49,272 nt of DNA. It comes from an uncultured Rhodospirillales bacterium. GTDB taxonomy: Bacteria > Pseudomonadota > Alphaproteobacteria > Azospirillales > Azospirillaceae. Where the stretch lies: NCBI GenBank assembly GCA_903920145.1, contig CAIXKV010000040.1, positions 1-49,272 on the forward strand, read 5' to 3'. Under the pieces are notes generated by a model. The model worked only from the letters and a program-made list of their open reading frames with translations, was not told the DNA's origin and made no database searches. This document shows positions 1-8,414 of the stretch, one piece after another (position 1 is the first letter of the stretch; each line of letters begins with the position of its first letter). The translations under genes were made by a program, and so were the position numbers.

Positions 1-216
1 CCGCAGTCGGTTCAGGCGCGGACGCAGGAGCCGAAGCTGGAGCCGCAGTCGGTTCAGGCGCGGACGCAGGAGCCGAAGCTGGAGCTGGAGCCACAGTCGG
101 TTCAGGCGTTGCCGCAGGAGCCGAAGCTGGAGCCGCAGTCGGTTCAGGCGCGGACGCAGGAGCCGAAGCTGGAGCCGCAGTCGGTTCAGGCGCGGACGCA
201 GGAGCCGAAGCCGGTG
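1..216. repeat. 42-bp tandem repeat (about five units) in coding DNA
   Basis: Units start at 1, 43, 91, 133 and 175; a 6-bp insertion (CTGGAG, 85-90) separates units two and three, and the third unit carries several substitutions. The period is a multiple of three, so the minus-strand reading frame is kept and encodes a 14-residue unit rich in Ala, Pro and Ser with one Glu-Pro-Thr. The array probably continues beyond the left edge. It looks like a coding minisatellite with variable copy number. Confidence 0.9.
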
Positions 217-1288
217 TTTCGGCCTTTGCTGGTTTGTCGATCACATCATCAAGGCTGGGTGCCAAATCTTTGGCGGCAGAGTCCGAGAGTCGATAGCGCC
301 AACCGGCAGTCCGGTCTTGAATGTCTTTCACCTCTTGGGCTGGATCAATCCCGCCTGGAGAGGTGGCATCCTTGGTCACACGGGCCGGATCCAGCGCAGC
401 AGAGAAGCGGGCCCAAGACTTGCCATCGCGATGATCCAGGCGAATGGTCAGCACCAGACCGTCGAAGCTGCGTATCGTGGTCACAGTACTGTCGGCTTCG
501 GGCTGAACCGCCGGATCCACAGCCTCCACATCCTCGAACGCCAGGAACTCCGCCGCCGCTGCCAGCTCATTGACCTTCAGGGGTTTGGCGGTGGCGCCTG
601 CCGGCAGATCTGCCACGGTAAACGTCTGCTGGGCAGCATCGGATCGGCTGATGGTGAGCGGGACCACACCCGAGCGACTGACCGTTACGGCCATCACCCG
701 AGCCGTCGCCACAGTCGGCAGGCTCCGTTCCACCCATTGCATCGGGTCAATGGCTAACGACGGGAGTTGCCCCACCGCCAACCAGGACTGCGCTTCTCCA
801 TCCCGACGGGCGTAGAACTGATGAACCGGATGCTCGGGACTCGCCGCCACCACCGCCTTACCCACCAACAGCGTCGGCACGGCTTGGCCGTCAGCCGTGC
901 GCAGCGTCACATGGACGGCGCCGGCCTCGTCCACCTGAAGCTTGCTGTACTGGTCGGGTCGAGAGGTGCGCGGCTCCAGGGTCTTGGCGGCGTCCACCCC
1001 CAGGATGACCCGGCGCACCTGATCAAGCGCGGCGGGATAGTTGGCTTTCTCGGCCACCGTCCAGCGGTCGCTGTCCGGTCCCGAACGCGCGATGGTCACA
1101 GAGCCGCGACCACCGGCCACCGTCAGGGCCACCACCTGATTGATGTGCTCGTTCAAACCCGGCACCAACGGCGCCCCACCCGTAACCTCGGGCGCGGTGT
1201 CGGCGGCCTGATCGCGCACCATGTGGACGGCTTCCACCGCAACCGCAGCGGTAACGGTAGCGAGAAGAACAAAGGTAAAGGGTCTCAT
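1..1288 (-). CDS. DUF4340 domain protein of a gliding-type ABC exporter operon (partial, runs off left edge)
   Basis: Open frame of 429 codons entering from the left edge, so the C-terminus is missing. The ATG at 1286-1288 is 13 bp after the GldG-like gene and has a GGGGCGA ribosome site. The protein starts with one hydrophobic segment (about residues 4-22) and continues as a periplasmic domain with the alternating beta-strand character of DUF4340 (for example GRGSVTIARSG and GLVLTIRLDHRDG). The last visible part is a low-complexity Ala/Pro/Ser/Glu tail made of a 14-residue unit repeated five times. In this operon type the DUF4340 protein is the last gene after ATPase, permease and GldG. The substrate is unknown. 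The family call rests on context plus general sequence character. Confidence 0.8.
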   Translation of the reverse strand, partial: MRPFTFVLLATVTAAVAVEAVHMVRDQAADTAPEVTGGAPLVPGLNEHINQVVALTVAGGRGSVTIARSGPDSDRWTVAEKANYPAALDQVRRVILGVDAAKTLEPRTSRPDQYSKLQVDEAGAVHVTLRTADGQAVPTLLVGKAVVAASPEHPVHQFYARRDGEAQSWLAVGQLPSLAIDPMQWVERSLPTVATARVMAVTVSRSGVVPLTISRSDAAQQTFTVADLPAGATAKPLKVNELAAAAEFLAFEDVEAVDPAVQPEADSTVTTIRSFDGLVLTIRLDHRDGKSWARFSAALDPARVTKDATSPGGIDPAQEVKDIQDRTAGWRYRLSDSAAKDLAPSLDDVIDKPAKAETPASAPASAPEPTAAPASAPASAPEPTAAPASAPAATPEPTVAPAPASAPASAPEPTAAPASAPASAPEPTA

Positions 1289-1301
1289 GACTCGCCCCTG
1301 A

Positions 1302-3260
1302 TTACTCGCGAACGGTTCGACTGCGACGGCGGGCCCGCCAAGCGGCCAGACCCAAGGCAAATCCCGCCACCAGAACCGGCATCGCACCGATATTGAGAAT
1401 TTTGACCGTGGCCGACAACCGCTCGATATCCTGGTTCAACGCATGCTGAACCTGCCGCAATTCTTTGCGAGTGCTCAACACTTCGGCTCGGAACCGTTCG
1501 ACGGTGCTCTGTTCGTCCTTGGACAGCAAGGCGCCGCCAGCAGTGCCTTTGCCAGCCTTGCCTTCCAGATCATTGATCTGGCGCTCGGCCTGCTCCAGCT
1601 TCTTGCGGAGAGCCTGCTCTCGAGCCAAAACCTGTTCTCCCGCCGCCCGGTGCAAATCCTCGACCACCTGGAACGGTCGGGACGCCCCGGCCCGACCCCG
1701 CAGGCCAATCAGATCATTGGACCCCGCGAGATTATCGATGCCGTTAGCGATCAAGTCGGCGTTGCCGGCAAAGGGCACGGACAGGGATTGACCCAATAGA
1801 TTTTGCTGCTGAACCCAGAACCGATCTTCCAGCATATCGGTATCGGCCACCACGATCAGGTGGGCCGGTTGGACGCTGGTGGTCAGCGGCTTGGCCCCCG
1901 ATGGAGCCGGGTCGGCTTTGTGCTCGGCCTTCTGCTCATCACCGGAAGCAACGGGCGTGGGAAGAGCCGCCGCCGGGGGACCGTCGGGGAACGCGGTCTT
2001 AACGGTCCCGCTGATCCGGGCCGCCAACACATAGGTTTGCCCGCCGGACGTCACCTTGGCCAGCATGGCCTCGGGGTCGGGTTCGCCCTGAAGCTCCTTC
2101 ACGTCCAACAGCTTGGCCCGTGGCGAGCTGGTCACCAGCGGCGTGAAGACACTATCGGCGCCCTGTCGCTTGATCAGCGCCCCCGCCGAAGCGAAGGTCA
2201 AGCTGGACAGGTCCGCCGTCACCACGTCGTTTTTATCGATGGTCTCGGGCGTTACCATCAGCCAAGCCGGATAGGGCACGCCCCGCCGCCGTCCCCCATC
2301 GCCAAAAGCCACTTGAATGGCCAGCTTAGGATCAGCGACGAAGTGATCGGGGTCCATGTCAAGGCCCCAGGCTTGGAGCAACGACGGCAGCAGCGCGGTA
2401 TGGGGCACGCCCGGAGTCGGCATCCCATCAGGACCAGGCTGATCCACGGCGCTTTCCACGTAAGGATCAACAAACACCATCGCCCGGCCCCCCGCCAAAA
2501 CATATTGGTCAAGCGCATAAAGCGCCTGGGGGCTTAGTTTTTGCGGTCGCAAAACCAACAGCACCGACACATCCTTGTCGATGGTCGTCAGGTCTTTCTT
2601 CAGCACACGCACATCGTAGGTTTGGCGCAAGGACTCCATGAAGGCATAGGGGTGAGCCTGCCCTCGCATCGCCGCCATCATGCCGCCCGGACCATAGGTT
2701 AGGTCCATATCGGTCAAAACGCCGACCACCGTCTTTTTGGGATCGGTGAGCGCGTAGACTAGCTTGGTGATGTCATATTCCAGAAACGACTCGCGCTCCT
2801 GGGCGAAAAAGGCGATGGTTTCCTGGTTATCGGTGGTGTTGGTGCCAACCAGACCGAAATAAACCGGCTTGCCGCCGTCCTGATCGAGCGGCACCCCCTG
2901 AATGCCGGCCTCCACGGCCCGATCCTCGGCATCGGAATAGGGTTCGGGGTCGATGACCTCCAACCGGATCATCCCGTGGGCGCGATGGGCGTATTCCTCC
3001 AACAGCTCCCGCACCCGCTGACCATAGGTCCGAAGCTGCGGATTGGCACCGGCCAGCTTTTCCGAGAAAAACAGCTTAAGGGTGATTGGCTCCTCCAGGG
3101 ACGCCAGGATATTGCGGGTGCCCTGGGACAGCGTAAAGAGCTGGTCCGCCGTCAAGTCCACCCGCGCTTGGCGCAAGGAGGCTTGACTGAGAACATTGAC
3201 CGCCAGGAACAAGACAGCAGCGACGCCAAGCGCCGCCATCGACAGAACTCTCCGGGTCAT
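1302..3260 (-). CDS. GldG-family ABC transporter auxiliary protein
   Basis: 652 residues. An N-terminal membrane helix (about 7-25) is followed by the GldG signature region VDLTADQLFTLSQGT (about 35-49), a large extracytoplasmic domain, a coiled coil (about 545-615, rich in Glu, Lys and Gln) and a final membrane helix (about 622-642) with an Arg-rich tail. This matches GldG-type proteins, named from the gliding-motility ABC system of Bacteroidetes but widespread in bacteria that do not glide. It lies 12 bp after the permease gene and 13 bp before the DUF4340 gene, so all four are probably cotranscribed. The family is thought to form the periplasmic part of the exporter; the cargo cannot be told from sequence. 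Confidence 0.85.
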   Translation of the reverse strand: MTRRVLSMAALGVAAVLFLAVNVLSQASLRQARVDLTADQLFTLSQGTRNILASLEEPITLKLFFSEKLAGANPQLRTYGQRVRELLEEYAHRAHGMIRLEVIDPEPYSDAEDRAVEAGIQGVPLDQDGGKPVYFGLVGTNTTDNQETIAFFAQERESFLEYDITKLVYALTDPKKTVVGVLTDMDLTYGPGGMMAAMRGQAHPYAFMESLRQTYDVRVLKKDLTTIDKDVSVLLVLRPQKLSPQALYALDQYVLAGGRAMVFVDPYVESAVDQPGPDGMPTPGVPHTALLPSLLQAWGLDMDPDHFVADPKLAIQVAFGDGGRRRGVPYPAWLMVTPETIDKNDVVTADLSSLTFASAGALIKRQGADSVFTPLVTSSPRAKLLDVKELQGEPDPEAMLAKVTSGGQTYVLAARISGTVKTAFPDGPPAAALPTPVASGDEQKAEHKADPAPSGAKPLTTSVQPAHLIVVADTDMLEDRFWVQQQNLLGQSLSVPFAGNADLIANGIDNLAGSNDLIGLRGRAGASRPFQVVEDLHRAAGEQVLAREQALRKKLEQAERQINDLEGKAGKGTAGGALLSKDEQSTVERFRAEVLSTRKELRQVQHALNQDIERLSATVKILNIGAMPVLVAGFALGLAAWRARRRSRTVRE

Positions 3261-3272
3261 GATCGGGCCCCC

Positions 3273-4010
3273 TCAACCGGCTTTGCGCAGCTCGACCACC
3301 ACCGCGTTGGCAAACAGCCAGAACGCGATGAGAGACGCGAAATAAATCAAGTCCCGCAGATCGATCACCCCTTGGACGATCGATTCAAAGCGAGTCAGAA
3401 AACTGAAAGAGGCTATGGCCTGGACCAGCGTATGCGGCGCCCAGGCGCTCACCAGATCCAACACGATCGGCGTGCCTGAAACCGTGAACAGCAGGCACAC
3501 CACCACCCCGACCACAAAAGCCACCACTTGGTTGCGGGTTGCCGCCGACAGGCAGGCGCAGATGGCCAGATAACCGCCGGCCATCAGCAAGCTGCCCAAA
3601 TAGCCTGCCAGGATCACGCCTTGATCGGGATGACCGAGAAAGCTGACCGTCAACCAAACCGGAAAGGTCAAAGCCAGTGCGATGGCGGTAAAACACCAAG
3701 CGGCCAGAAATTTACCAACCACCACGTCGAACAAGCCCACCGGCAGGGTCAACAGCAGTTCGATCGAGCCGCTCCGGCGTTCCTCGGCCCACAGCCGCAT
3801 GCCGATGGCTGGCATCAACAGCAGGTACAGCCACGGATGAAACATGAAAAACGGCCTCAAATCCGCCTGACCGCGTTCAAAAAGGCCGCCCACGTAAAAG
3901 GTGAAAATACCATTGAGCAGCAGAAAGATGATAATGAAGACAAAGGCGACCGGCGTAGCGAAATAGCCGGCCAGTTCGCGCCGGAAAATAGCCAGGGTTC
4001 CGTTCATCAT
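3273..4010 (-). CDS. ABC-2 type transporter permease (GldF-like)
   Basis: 245 residues with about six hydrophobic helices (for example near 20-40, 60-80, 105-130, 140-165, 170-195 and 220-240). The motif RLWAEERRSGSIELLLTLP (about 72-90) is typical of ABC-2 permeases: the E-R-x-S/T-G coupling helix that contacts the ATPase. Its start codon overlaps the stop of the ATPase gene by 4 bp, showing translational coupling. It forms the membrane channel of the exporter with the ATPase at 4007-4783 and the GldG-like protein downstream. Confidence 0.9.
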   Translation of the reverse strand: MMNGTLAIFRRELAGYFATPVAFVFIIIFLLLNGIFTFYVGGLFERGQADLRPFFMFHPWLYLLLMPAIGMRLWAEERRSGSIELLLTLPVGLFDVVVGKFLAAWCFTAIALALTFPVWLTVSFLGHPDQGVILAGYLGSLLMAGGYLAICACLSAATRNQVVAFVVGVVVCLLFTVSGTPIVLDLVSAWAPHTLVQAIASFSFLTRFESIVQGVIDLRDLIYFASLIAFWLFANAVVVELRKAG

Positions 4011-4783
4011 GCTGCCAACTCCGCGCTCTGATCGCTGCTGCTCTGGCCGGTGGTGATCTGCCGGAAGACGGCATCGAGTCGGCCCGGCGCGGCCTCCAGC
4101 GTACCGAAGCGCCAGCCGGCGTCCTCCGGCAGCGGTTCGCCTTCGGCCAGCACCTTGCCGCGCGCGATGATCAAAGACCGGGTGCAGACCGCTTCGACCT
4201 CTTCCAGAATATGAGTCGAGATGATGATGGCCTTGGTGGCGGCCATCCCTTTGATCAGGGTTCGCACCGCGTGCTTTTGATTGGGATCGAGACCATCGGT
4301 GGGCTCGTCCAAAATCAGCACTTCGGGATCATGAAGGATCGCCTGGGCCAAACCAACCCGGCGCTTGAACCCTTTGGACAGAGTATCGATCGGCTGTTCC
4401 AACACCGGCCCCAAATCGATCCGGGCAATCGCCTCATCCAGCTTGCGGCGGCGGTCGGCCCCGGTCAATCCCCGAACATCGGCGATAAAGTCCAGGAAAG
4501 CGCGCGGCGTCATGTCGGCATAAGCCGGGGCGCCTTCGGGCAAATAACCAATCCGCCGCTTGGCTTCCAGCGGTCGAGCCGCAACGTCAAACCCCGAAAT
4601 CCGGATTCGTCCCGAGCTGGGCGGCAAAAAGCCCGTGATCATTTTCATCGTCGTCGATTTGCCGGCCCCGTTAGGGCCAAGAAAGCCGAGGACGGTGCCG
4701 CGTTCGACGGAAAAGCCGACACCATCAACCGCAGTGAAGGCGCCGAAGCGTTTAACCAGTCGTTCGATCTCGATCATCGCCAT
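4007..4783 (-). CDS. ABC transporter ATP-binding protein (GldA-like)
   Basis: 258 residues. Walker A GPNGAGKST at 36-44, ABC signature LSKGF at 135-139, Walker B VLILDEP at 155-161 followed by the D-loop, and the switch His in ISTHILEE. These identify the energising subunit of an ABC exporter. It is the first gene of the four-gene operon running left. The ATG at 4781-4783 has AGGGG 12 nt upstream; a second in-frame ATG two codons later is also possible. The C-terminal 60 residues are short and degenerate compared with drug exporters, as usual in this subfamily. Confidence 0.93.
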   Translation of the reverse strand: MAMIEIERLVKRFGAFTAVDGVGFSVERGTVLGFLGPNGAGKSTTMKMITGFLPPSSGRIRISGFDVAARPLEAKRRIGYLPEGAPAYADMTPRAFLDFIADVRGLTGADRRRKLDEAIARIDLGPVLEQPIDTLSKGFKRRVGLAQAILHDPEVLILDEPTDGLDPNQKHAVRTLIKGMAATKAIIISTHILEEVEAVCTRSLIIARGKVLAEGEPLPEDAGWRFGTLEAAPGRLDAVFRQITTGQSSSDQSAELAA

Positions 4784-5132
4784 GGTAGAATTAATCCCCT
4801 ACGCACCCACGCCCACCCATTGGAGAGCCTCTCCCGATCGGGCCCCGATCTCCGGTCCCGCCGTCGCGGTCCATGTGGGCCATCAATGGTGACGCGGTCA
4901 GGGCGTTTTCGTGGCATTTCAAAGGCGACCGCCCATCCCGCCTCTCCCCTCTGCATAGCAAAAAGGGCGGGGATAAGGCAACCACCAGCCACAGCGTGGC
5001 ACCCAGGGGCCGAGATTAAGCCCCATGGGCGGGACGTTTTACGGGGGAAAAGTCGTTGGGCTCAAAGGACCGACCGGCCCTTCGCGGGTGTGGGCAGAGG
5101 CCCACGAAAGCCTTATCCAAGCGCCTATGCGA
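4784..5132. other. Intergenic region before the ABC operon
   Basis: 349 bp with no convincing gene. It must hold the promoter of the leftward ABC operon, but I cannot pick -35/-10 boxes with confidence. Visible structures are a 5-bp hairpin (GGGGC at 5006-5010 with GCCCC at 5020-5024) and a copy of the family-2 hairpin repeat at 5056-5131. Confidence 0.6.
5056..5131 (+). repeat. Family-2 hairpin repeat, copy 1
   Basis: About 75 bp that align along their length with 10642-10717. The core GTGGGCAGAGGCCCAC (5090-5105) forms a tight hairpin and is followed by GAAAGCC. It ends 1-2 bp from the stop codon of the SANT-repeat gene, so it lies in that gene's 3' region and could act as a transcription end or mRNA-stabilising structure. 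Confidence 0.75.
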
Positions 5133-6161
5133 TCAACCAACAGCGACCATGGCATCATCAGCCTGGCATCGGCCTGCGCTTCCCGATGTGACGAACGGGG
5201 CGAGATTGAGGCGCCGCCGCCGAACATTGACGAAGTCCAGCAACGAGCCCTCATCCTCCAGAATATGGCGGTCCACCTGCCAACCCGGCGTCCGATAGAG
5301 CACCATGAAGTCGCGCGAGCGCAGCCAGCGGACCATTTCATCCACCGAAGCCATGACGAAGGCGGGCTTAACCTCCCGCCGCTCGCGAATCAGGCGAACA
5401 CTGGTCCGGGGGGGTGACGGCAATGGCGACGGCGACGCAACTAAGGCCGCAGCCGGACTCGGAACCAAGGCCAGAACCGAAGCCACCCGGAGAGTTGGCA
5501 TCGGCGCGACCGTCTCCGGCTCTGCTGGTGTGGGCTCACCCTGCCCCCCGACCCCTGGCACCATCAGGCTACGCTGTGCAGATCGGAACGGTGCCGGACC
5601 AACCAATTCCTGCAACTTCTGCTGTACGGCATCAAGGCTTCGGCTCGGAACGGCTTCGGCGATCACGGCCAGCGACGCCCCCGCTGCATGCAACGCCACC
5701 ACCTGATCCCGTTCCTCATCGGTCCAGGGCCGACGGAAGCGCGAGCTTTGGACGTTCAAGCGGCGCAACTTATCGGCCACGGATGACCGCGGATGGCCGG
5801 TGGTGTCGGCGATTTCTTTCAGGCTACAGCCATCGTCCAGCATTTGCTGCAAGATCCGCAACTGCCCACTGGTCCAAGGGCGGGCGGTCTCCCGCCGCCG
5901 CAGTCCCAGCCGGCGGCTCATATTGCTTACGGCCTCGCTGGTCCGGCCCAACTGCTGGGCAATGTCGGCATTCGATAGCCGTTGCGTATGGAGCGCCCGC
6001 AGAATGTCCCGCTCTTCCTGAGACCAAGGCCGCAACTCCTCACGCCGGCCACCACCGCTTTCTTTGTTTTTTTCCGGATGATCTTGATGGCAATCCAACT
6101 CAAGATTATTTTGATCGATAATTACACACGTTTCTCTCATTTTAAATGCGGCATTCGCCAT
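5133..6161 (-). CDS. Protein with three SANT/Myb-like DNA-binding repeats
   Basis: 342 residues from the chosen start. Three repeats begin with RPWS or RPWT at residues 44, 94 and 144, a period of exactly 50. Each has the pattern RPW[ST]-x-E/Q-x-R/L-x(3)-L followed by a helix-turn-helix such as SNADIAQQLGRTSEAV, as in SANT/Myb-like or helix-turn-helix modules. A Pro/Ala-rich linker (about 200-260) leads to a C-terminal module (about 265-323, with MVRWLRSRDFMVLYR and FVNVRRRRLNLAPF) that I do not recognise. The role is probably DNA binding or gene control; the target is unknown. The frame stays open to 6422, but that part is AT-rich and unlike coding sequence. Other possible starts are 6140 and 6221, and none has a strong ribosome site, so the start is uncertain. 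Confidence 0.75.
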   Translation of the reverse strand: MANAAFKMRETCVIIDQNNLELDCHQDHPEKNKESGGGRREELRPWSQEERDILRALHTQRLSNADIAQQLGRTSEAVSNMSRRLGLRRRETARPWTSGQLRILQQMLDDGCSLKEIADTTGHPRSSVADKLRRLNVQSSRFRRPWTDEERDQVVALHAAGASLAVIAEAVPSRSLDAVQQKLQELVGPAPFRSAQRSLMVPGVGGQGEPTPAEPETVAPMPTLRVASVLALVPSPAAALVASPSPLPSPPRTSVRLIRERREVKPAFVMASVDEMVRWLRSRDFMVLYRTPGWQVDRHILEDEGSLLDFVNVRRRRLNLAPFVTSGSAGRCQADDAMVAVG

Positions 6162-6799
6162 ATCTAATAGCAAAACATGGCTTGATAATAAACTATGGTG
6201 GTGATGGTTGATGCTATCCATTGTTCCGATCATCCATTCGTTAAGAGCAAACCCAAGCCAATTATCCCGACACCGCACCAAGGCAACAAAGCATATATTC
6301 CATACTAGCGATATATTTTTATACAAAACACTATCCATACCGATAGGTCTTTTAACAAGGAGCAACAATCGCAACGCAACAGAAGGATTTTGCAATGCAA
6401 TAAATTCTTCATCCGGCGCCATAAGCTTTTGGTAAATTCGATTTTAATATTCCTCATTTGCTCGCCGAGACCAACCCAAGAATGGTTACGCCGGCCATTC
6501 ACAATCCACACTCGGTATGGTCAATAAATCAATAATCAGAACCCTCCTTAATCAGCGCCAGAATCGGTCGCCCCCAAAGTGTCCTGGCCTTATTCAAGGC
6601 CGGGTTGTCCCCCTCCCCTTCCCCGCAATTGCATACGCCGTTACGCGCGGGTCTGTCGTGCGATGGCGGCGTGACTGAGAGAGAGGCAGAACACTGAGGC
6701 TTAAGCTTTGGTGTGGGATGATTAGGGTCGTCGTCTCGATCCTGAAACAGCCACCGCTGCGGCTTGAAAACTTCAAAACAACACGTACCGGAGGCTGAC
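6162..6799. other. AT-rich divergent intergenic region
   Basis: About 640 bp between the leftward SANT-repeat gene and the rightward diguanylate cyclase. The part from about 6060 to 6560 is clearly richer in A and T than the rest of the window, with many TAA/ATA triplets. Promoters for both genes must lie here, but no consensus box is convincing. Open frames across it (for example 6305-6511 minus) have no recognisable content. Part of it may be the 5' end of the SANT gene if a far-upstream start is used. Confidence 0.6.
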
Positions 6800-7756
6800 A
6801 TGGTCGATTTACAGCCGAATGCCACCGGGATCGAAGACCTCTTCGCGACCGACCCCGAGGCCCAGAGAACCCAGGATCAATTGCTGATGACCCGCATCAC
6901 ATTGGGGGCGTTTCTGGATCTGATTCCCGTTGGGCTGGTTATTCATCAACGTCATGCGATCATCTTCGCCAATTCCGAGGCTGGCAGCATCATCGGCATT
7001 TCGCCTCATGAATTGATCGGACGCCACCTATTTGATTTTATTAATGGTGATGATGCCGAAATCGTGCACGATAAATTCAATCAGTGCTTTGATCATGCGT
7101 TGACCGTCCGCTCTCTGGAAGTTCGCTTGACCGACCCTGACAATCAAAAACGCGTAATTCAGATATCAATGAGCCGATTGTTCTGGGAAGGACTGCCAGT
7201 TATTAACATTGTTTTTAGCGATATTACCTTATTAAAACGCAAAGAGTATGAGTTATTCATCCTTTCGACCACAGATAGCTTAACCGGGGCCTATAATCGT
7301 CGGTATTTTATGGATGCGGCGGCTCGGGAATTTAAAAAATTCCAACGCTATAATACGCAATTGTCTTTAATGGTCATGGACATTGATCTTTTCAAACGTG
7401 TGAATGATACTTTTGGTCATGCTGTCGGCGATGACGCCATTAAAGCCTTTGTCAGGGCGGCCCTTGGGGATTTGCGGGAAGAGGATGTGCTAGGGCGCAT
7501 GGGCGGCGAGGAGTTTGCCGTTCTGCTGCCCCAGACCGGCCTGGAGAGCGCCAAACTGATTGCCGAACGCCTGCGTCTTCGAGTCGCCGAACTCGCCATC
7601 GCCGCCAATGACGGCTACGCTCGTTTCACCGTCAGCATTGGCATCAGTCAAGCCGCCCCTGGGGATTCCAGCATCGAAGCCGGCTTGAACCGAGCCGACC
7701 GGGCGCTTTATCGAGCCAAAGCCGCCGGTCGGAACCAAGTGATGGCGGAAGGCTGA
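6800..7756 (+). CDS. PAS-GGDEF diguanylate cyclase
   Basis: 318 residues. A PAS domain (about 30-145, with a DITLLKRKE exit) is followed by a GGDEF domain (about 155-318). The active-site motif is GGEEF (235-239), a functional variant. The inhibitory I-site RxxD is present (R226-D229), exactly five residues before GGEEF, so the enzyme should make cyclic di-GMP from two GTP and be product-inhibited. No membrane helix or signal peptide is seen, so it is probably cytosolic and responds to a small-molecule or redox cue through PAS. The ATG at 6800 has CGGAGG at 6789-6794, which is better than the in-frame start at 6764. Confidence 0.92.
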   Translation: MVDLQPNATGIEDLFATDPEAQRTQDQLLMTRITLGAFLDLIPVGLVIHQRHAIIFANSEAGSIIGISPHELIGRHLFDFINGDDAEIVHDKFNQCFDHALTVRSLEVRLTDPDNQKRVIQISMSRLFWEGLPVINIVFSDITLLKRKEYELFILSTTDSLTGAYNRRYFMDAAAREFKKFQRYNTQLSLMVMDIDLFKRVNDTFGHAVGDDAIKAFVRAALGDLREEDVLGRMGGEEFAVLLPQTGLESAKLIAERLRLRVAELAIAANDGYARFTVSIGISQAAPGDSSIEAGLNRADRALYRAKAAGRNQVMAEG

Positions 7757-7870
7757 AGCCACCCGGCCAACCCAAAGAACACAGTCACCGGATTCCTGCC
7801 GCGACAGCGTCTTGCGCCCCCTGGAACAGCGGCCTATAGTTACGGGCTCATCTTACGGAGTTTGTTCGGC

Positions 7871-8296
7871 ATGGCTCGCGTTACCGTTGAAGATTGCGTC
7901 CTCCAGGTTCCCAACCGATTCGAATTGGTGATGATGGCGGCCCAAAGAGCGCGGAGCGTCGCCGCCGGGGCGCCCCTGTCCATCGACCGGGACAACGACA
8001 AGAACCCCGTGGTGGCATTGCGCGAGATTGCGGAGCTGACCGTTTCGCTGGAGACGCTACGGAATGATTTGATCCGGGGCCACCAAAAGCATTCCGAGGC
8101 TGACGAGCCCGAGGAAGAAATTGTCGAACTTATTGCCGGGGAACAAGTCTGGAGCCGAACCGGCAGCGAAGTTGACGACGGCGGCGACCTAGACGCCTTG
8201 ATGGACGAAGGCGAGGAAGAGCCCGAAGAGCCTGTCGACGGAGACATAGACGACCTGTCTGCGGTTGATTTCGACGGAGACCTCCCCCCGGTATAA
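7871..8296 (+). CDS. rpoZ: DNA-directed RNA polymerase omega subunit
   Basis: 141 residues. The N-terminal 70 residues carry the omega fold, starting [20 protein letters not shown] and including [15 protein letters not shown]. Omega helps assemble and stabilise RNA polymerase around beta-prime and forms part of one ppGpp site in proteobacteria. The tail (about 80-141) is very acidic, with runs of Glu and Asp, making the protein longer than E. coli omega (91). The ATG at 7871 is preferred over an in-frame TTG at 7862; GGAG lies about 11 nt upstream. It sits directly before the (p)ppGpp enzyme, a standard alphaproteobacterial pair. Confidence 0.95.
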   Translation: MARVTVEDCVLQVPNRFELVMMAAQRARSVAAGAPLSIDRDNDKNPVVALREIAELTVSLETLRNDLIRGHQKHSEADEPEEEIVELIAGEQVWSRTGSEVDDGGDLDALMDEGEEEPEEPVDGDIDDLSAVDFDGDLPPV

Positions 8297-8414
8297 TCCC
8301 GGCGGGCGAGAGACCGTCTCACAGCAGCTTTCGGCGACCAGGGGCATCGCCCTTGAACCCCATCGGGGCCGAGGGCGCCGGCTCCCGTGACATGGGCGAA
8401 TGGGGCTGGCAGTT

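Noticed and set aside
1-216. Regularly spaced repeats suggesting a CRISPR array
   Set aside because: Units are contiguous without spacers and stay in the reading frame of the DUF4340 protein; this is a coding minisatellite.
6529-6825. Small minus-strand gene of 98 codons before the diguanylate cyclase
   Set aside because: It overlaps the start of the cyclase, has no ribosome site and no recognisable content.
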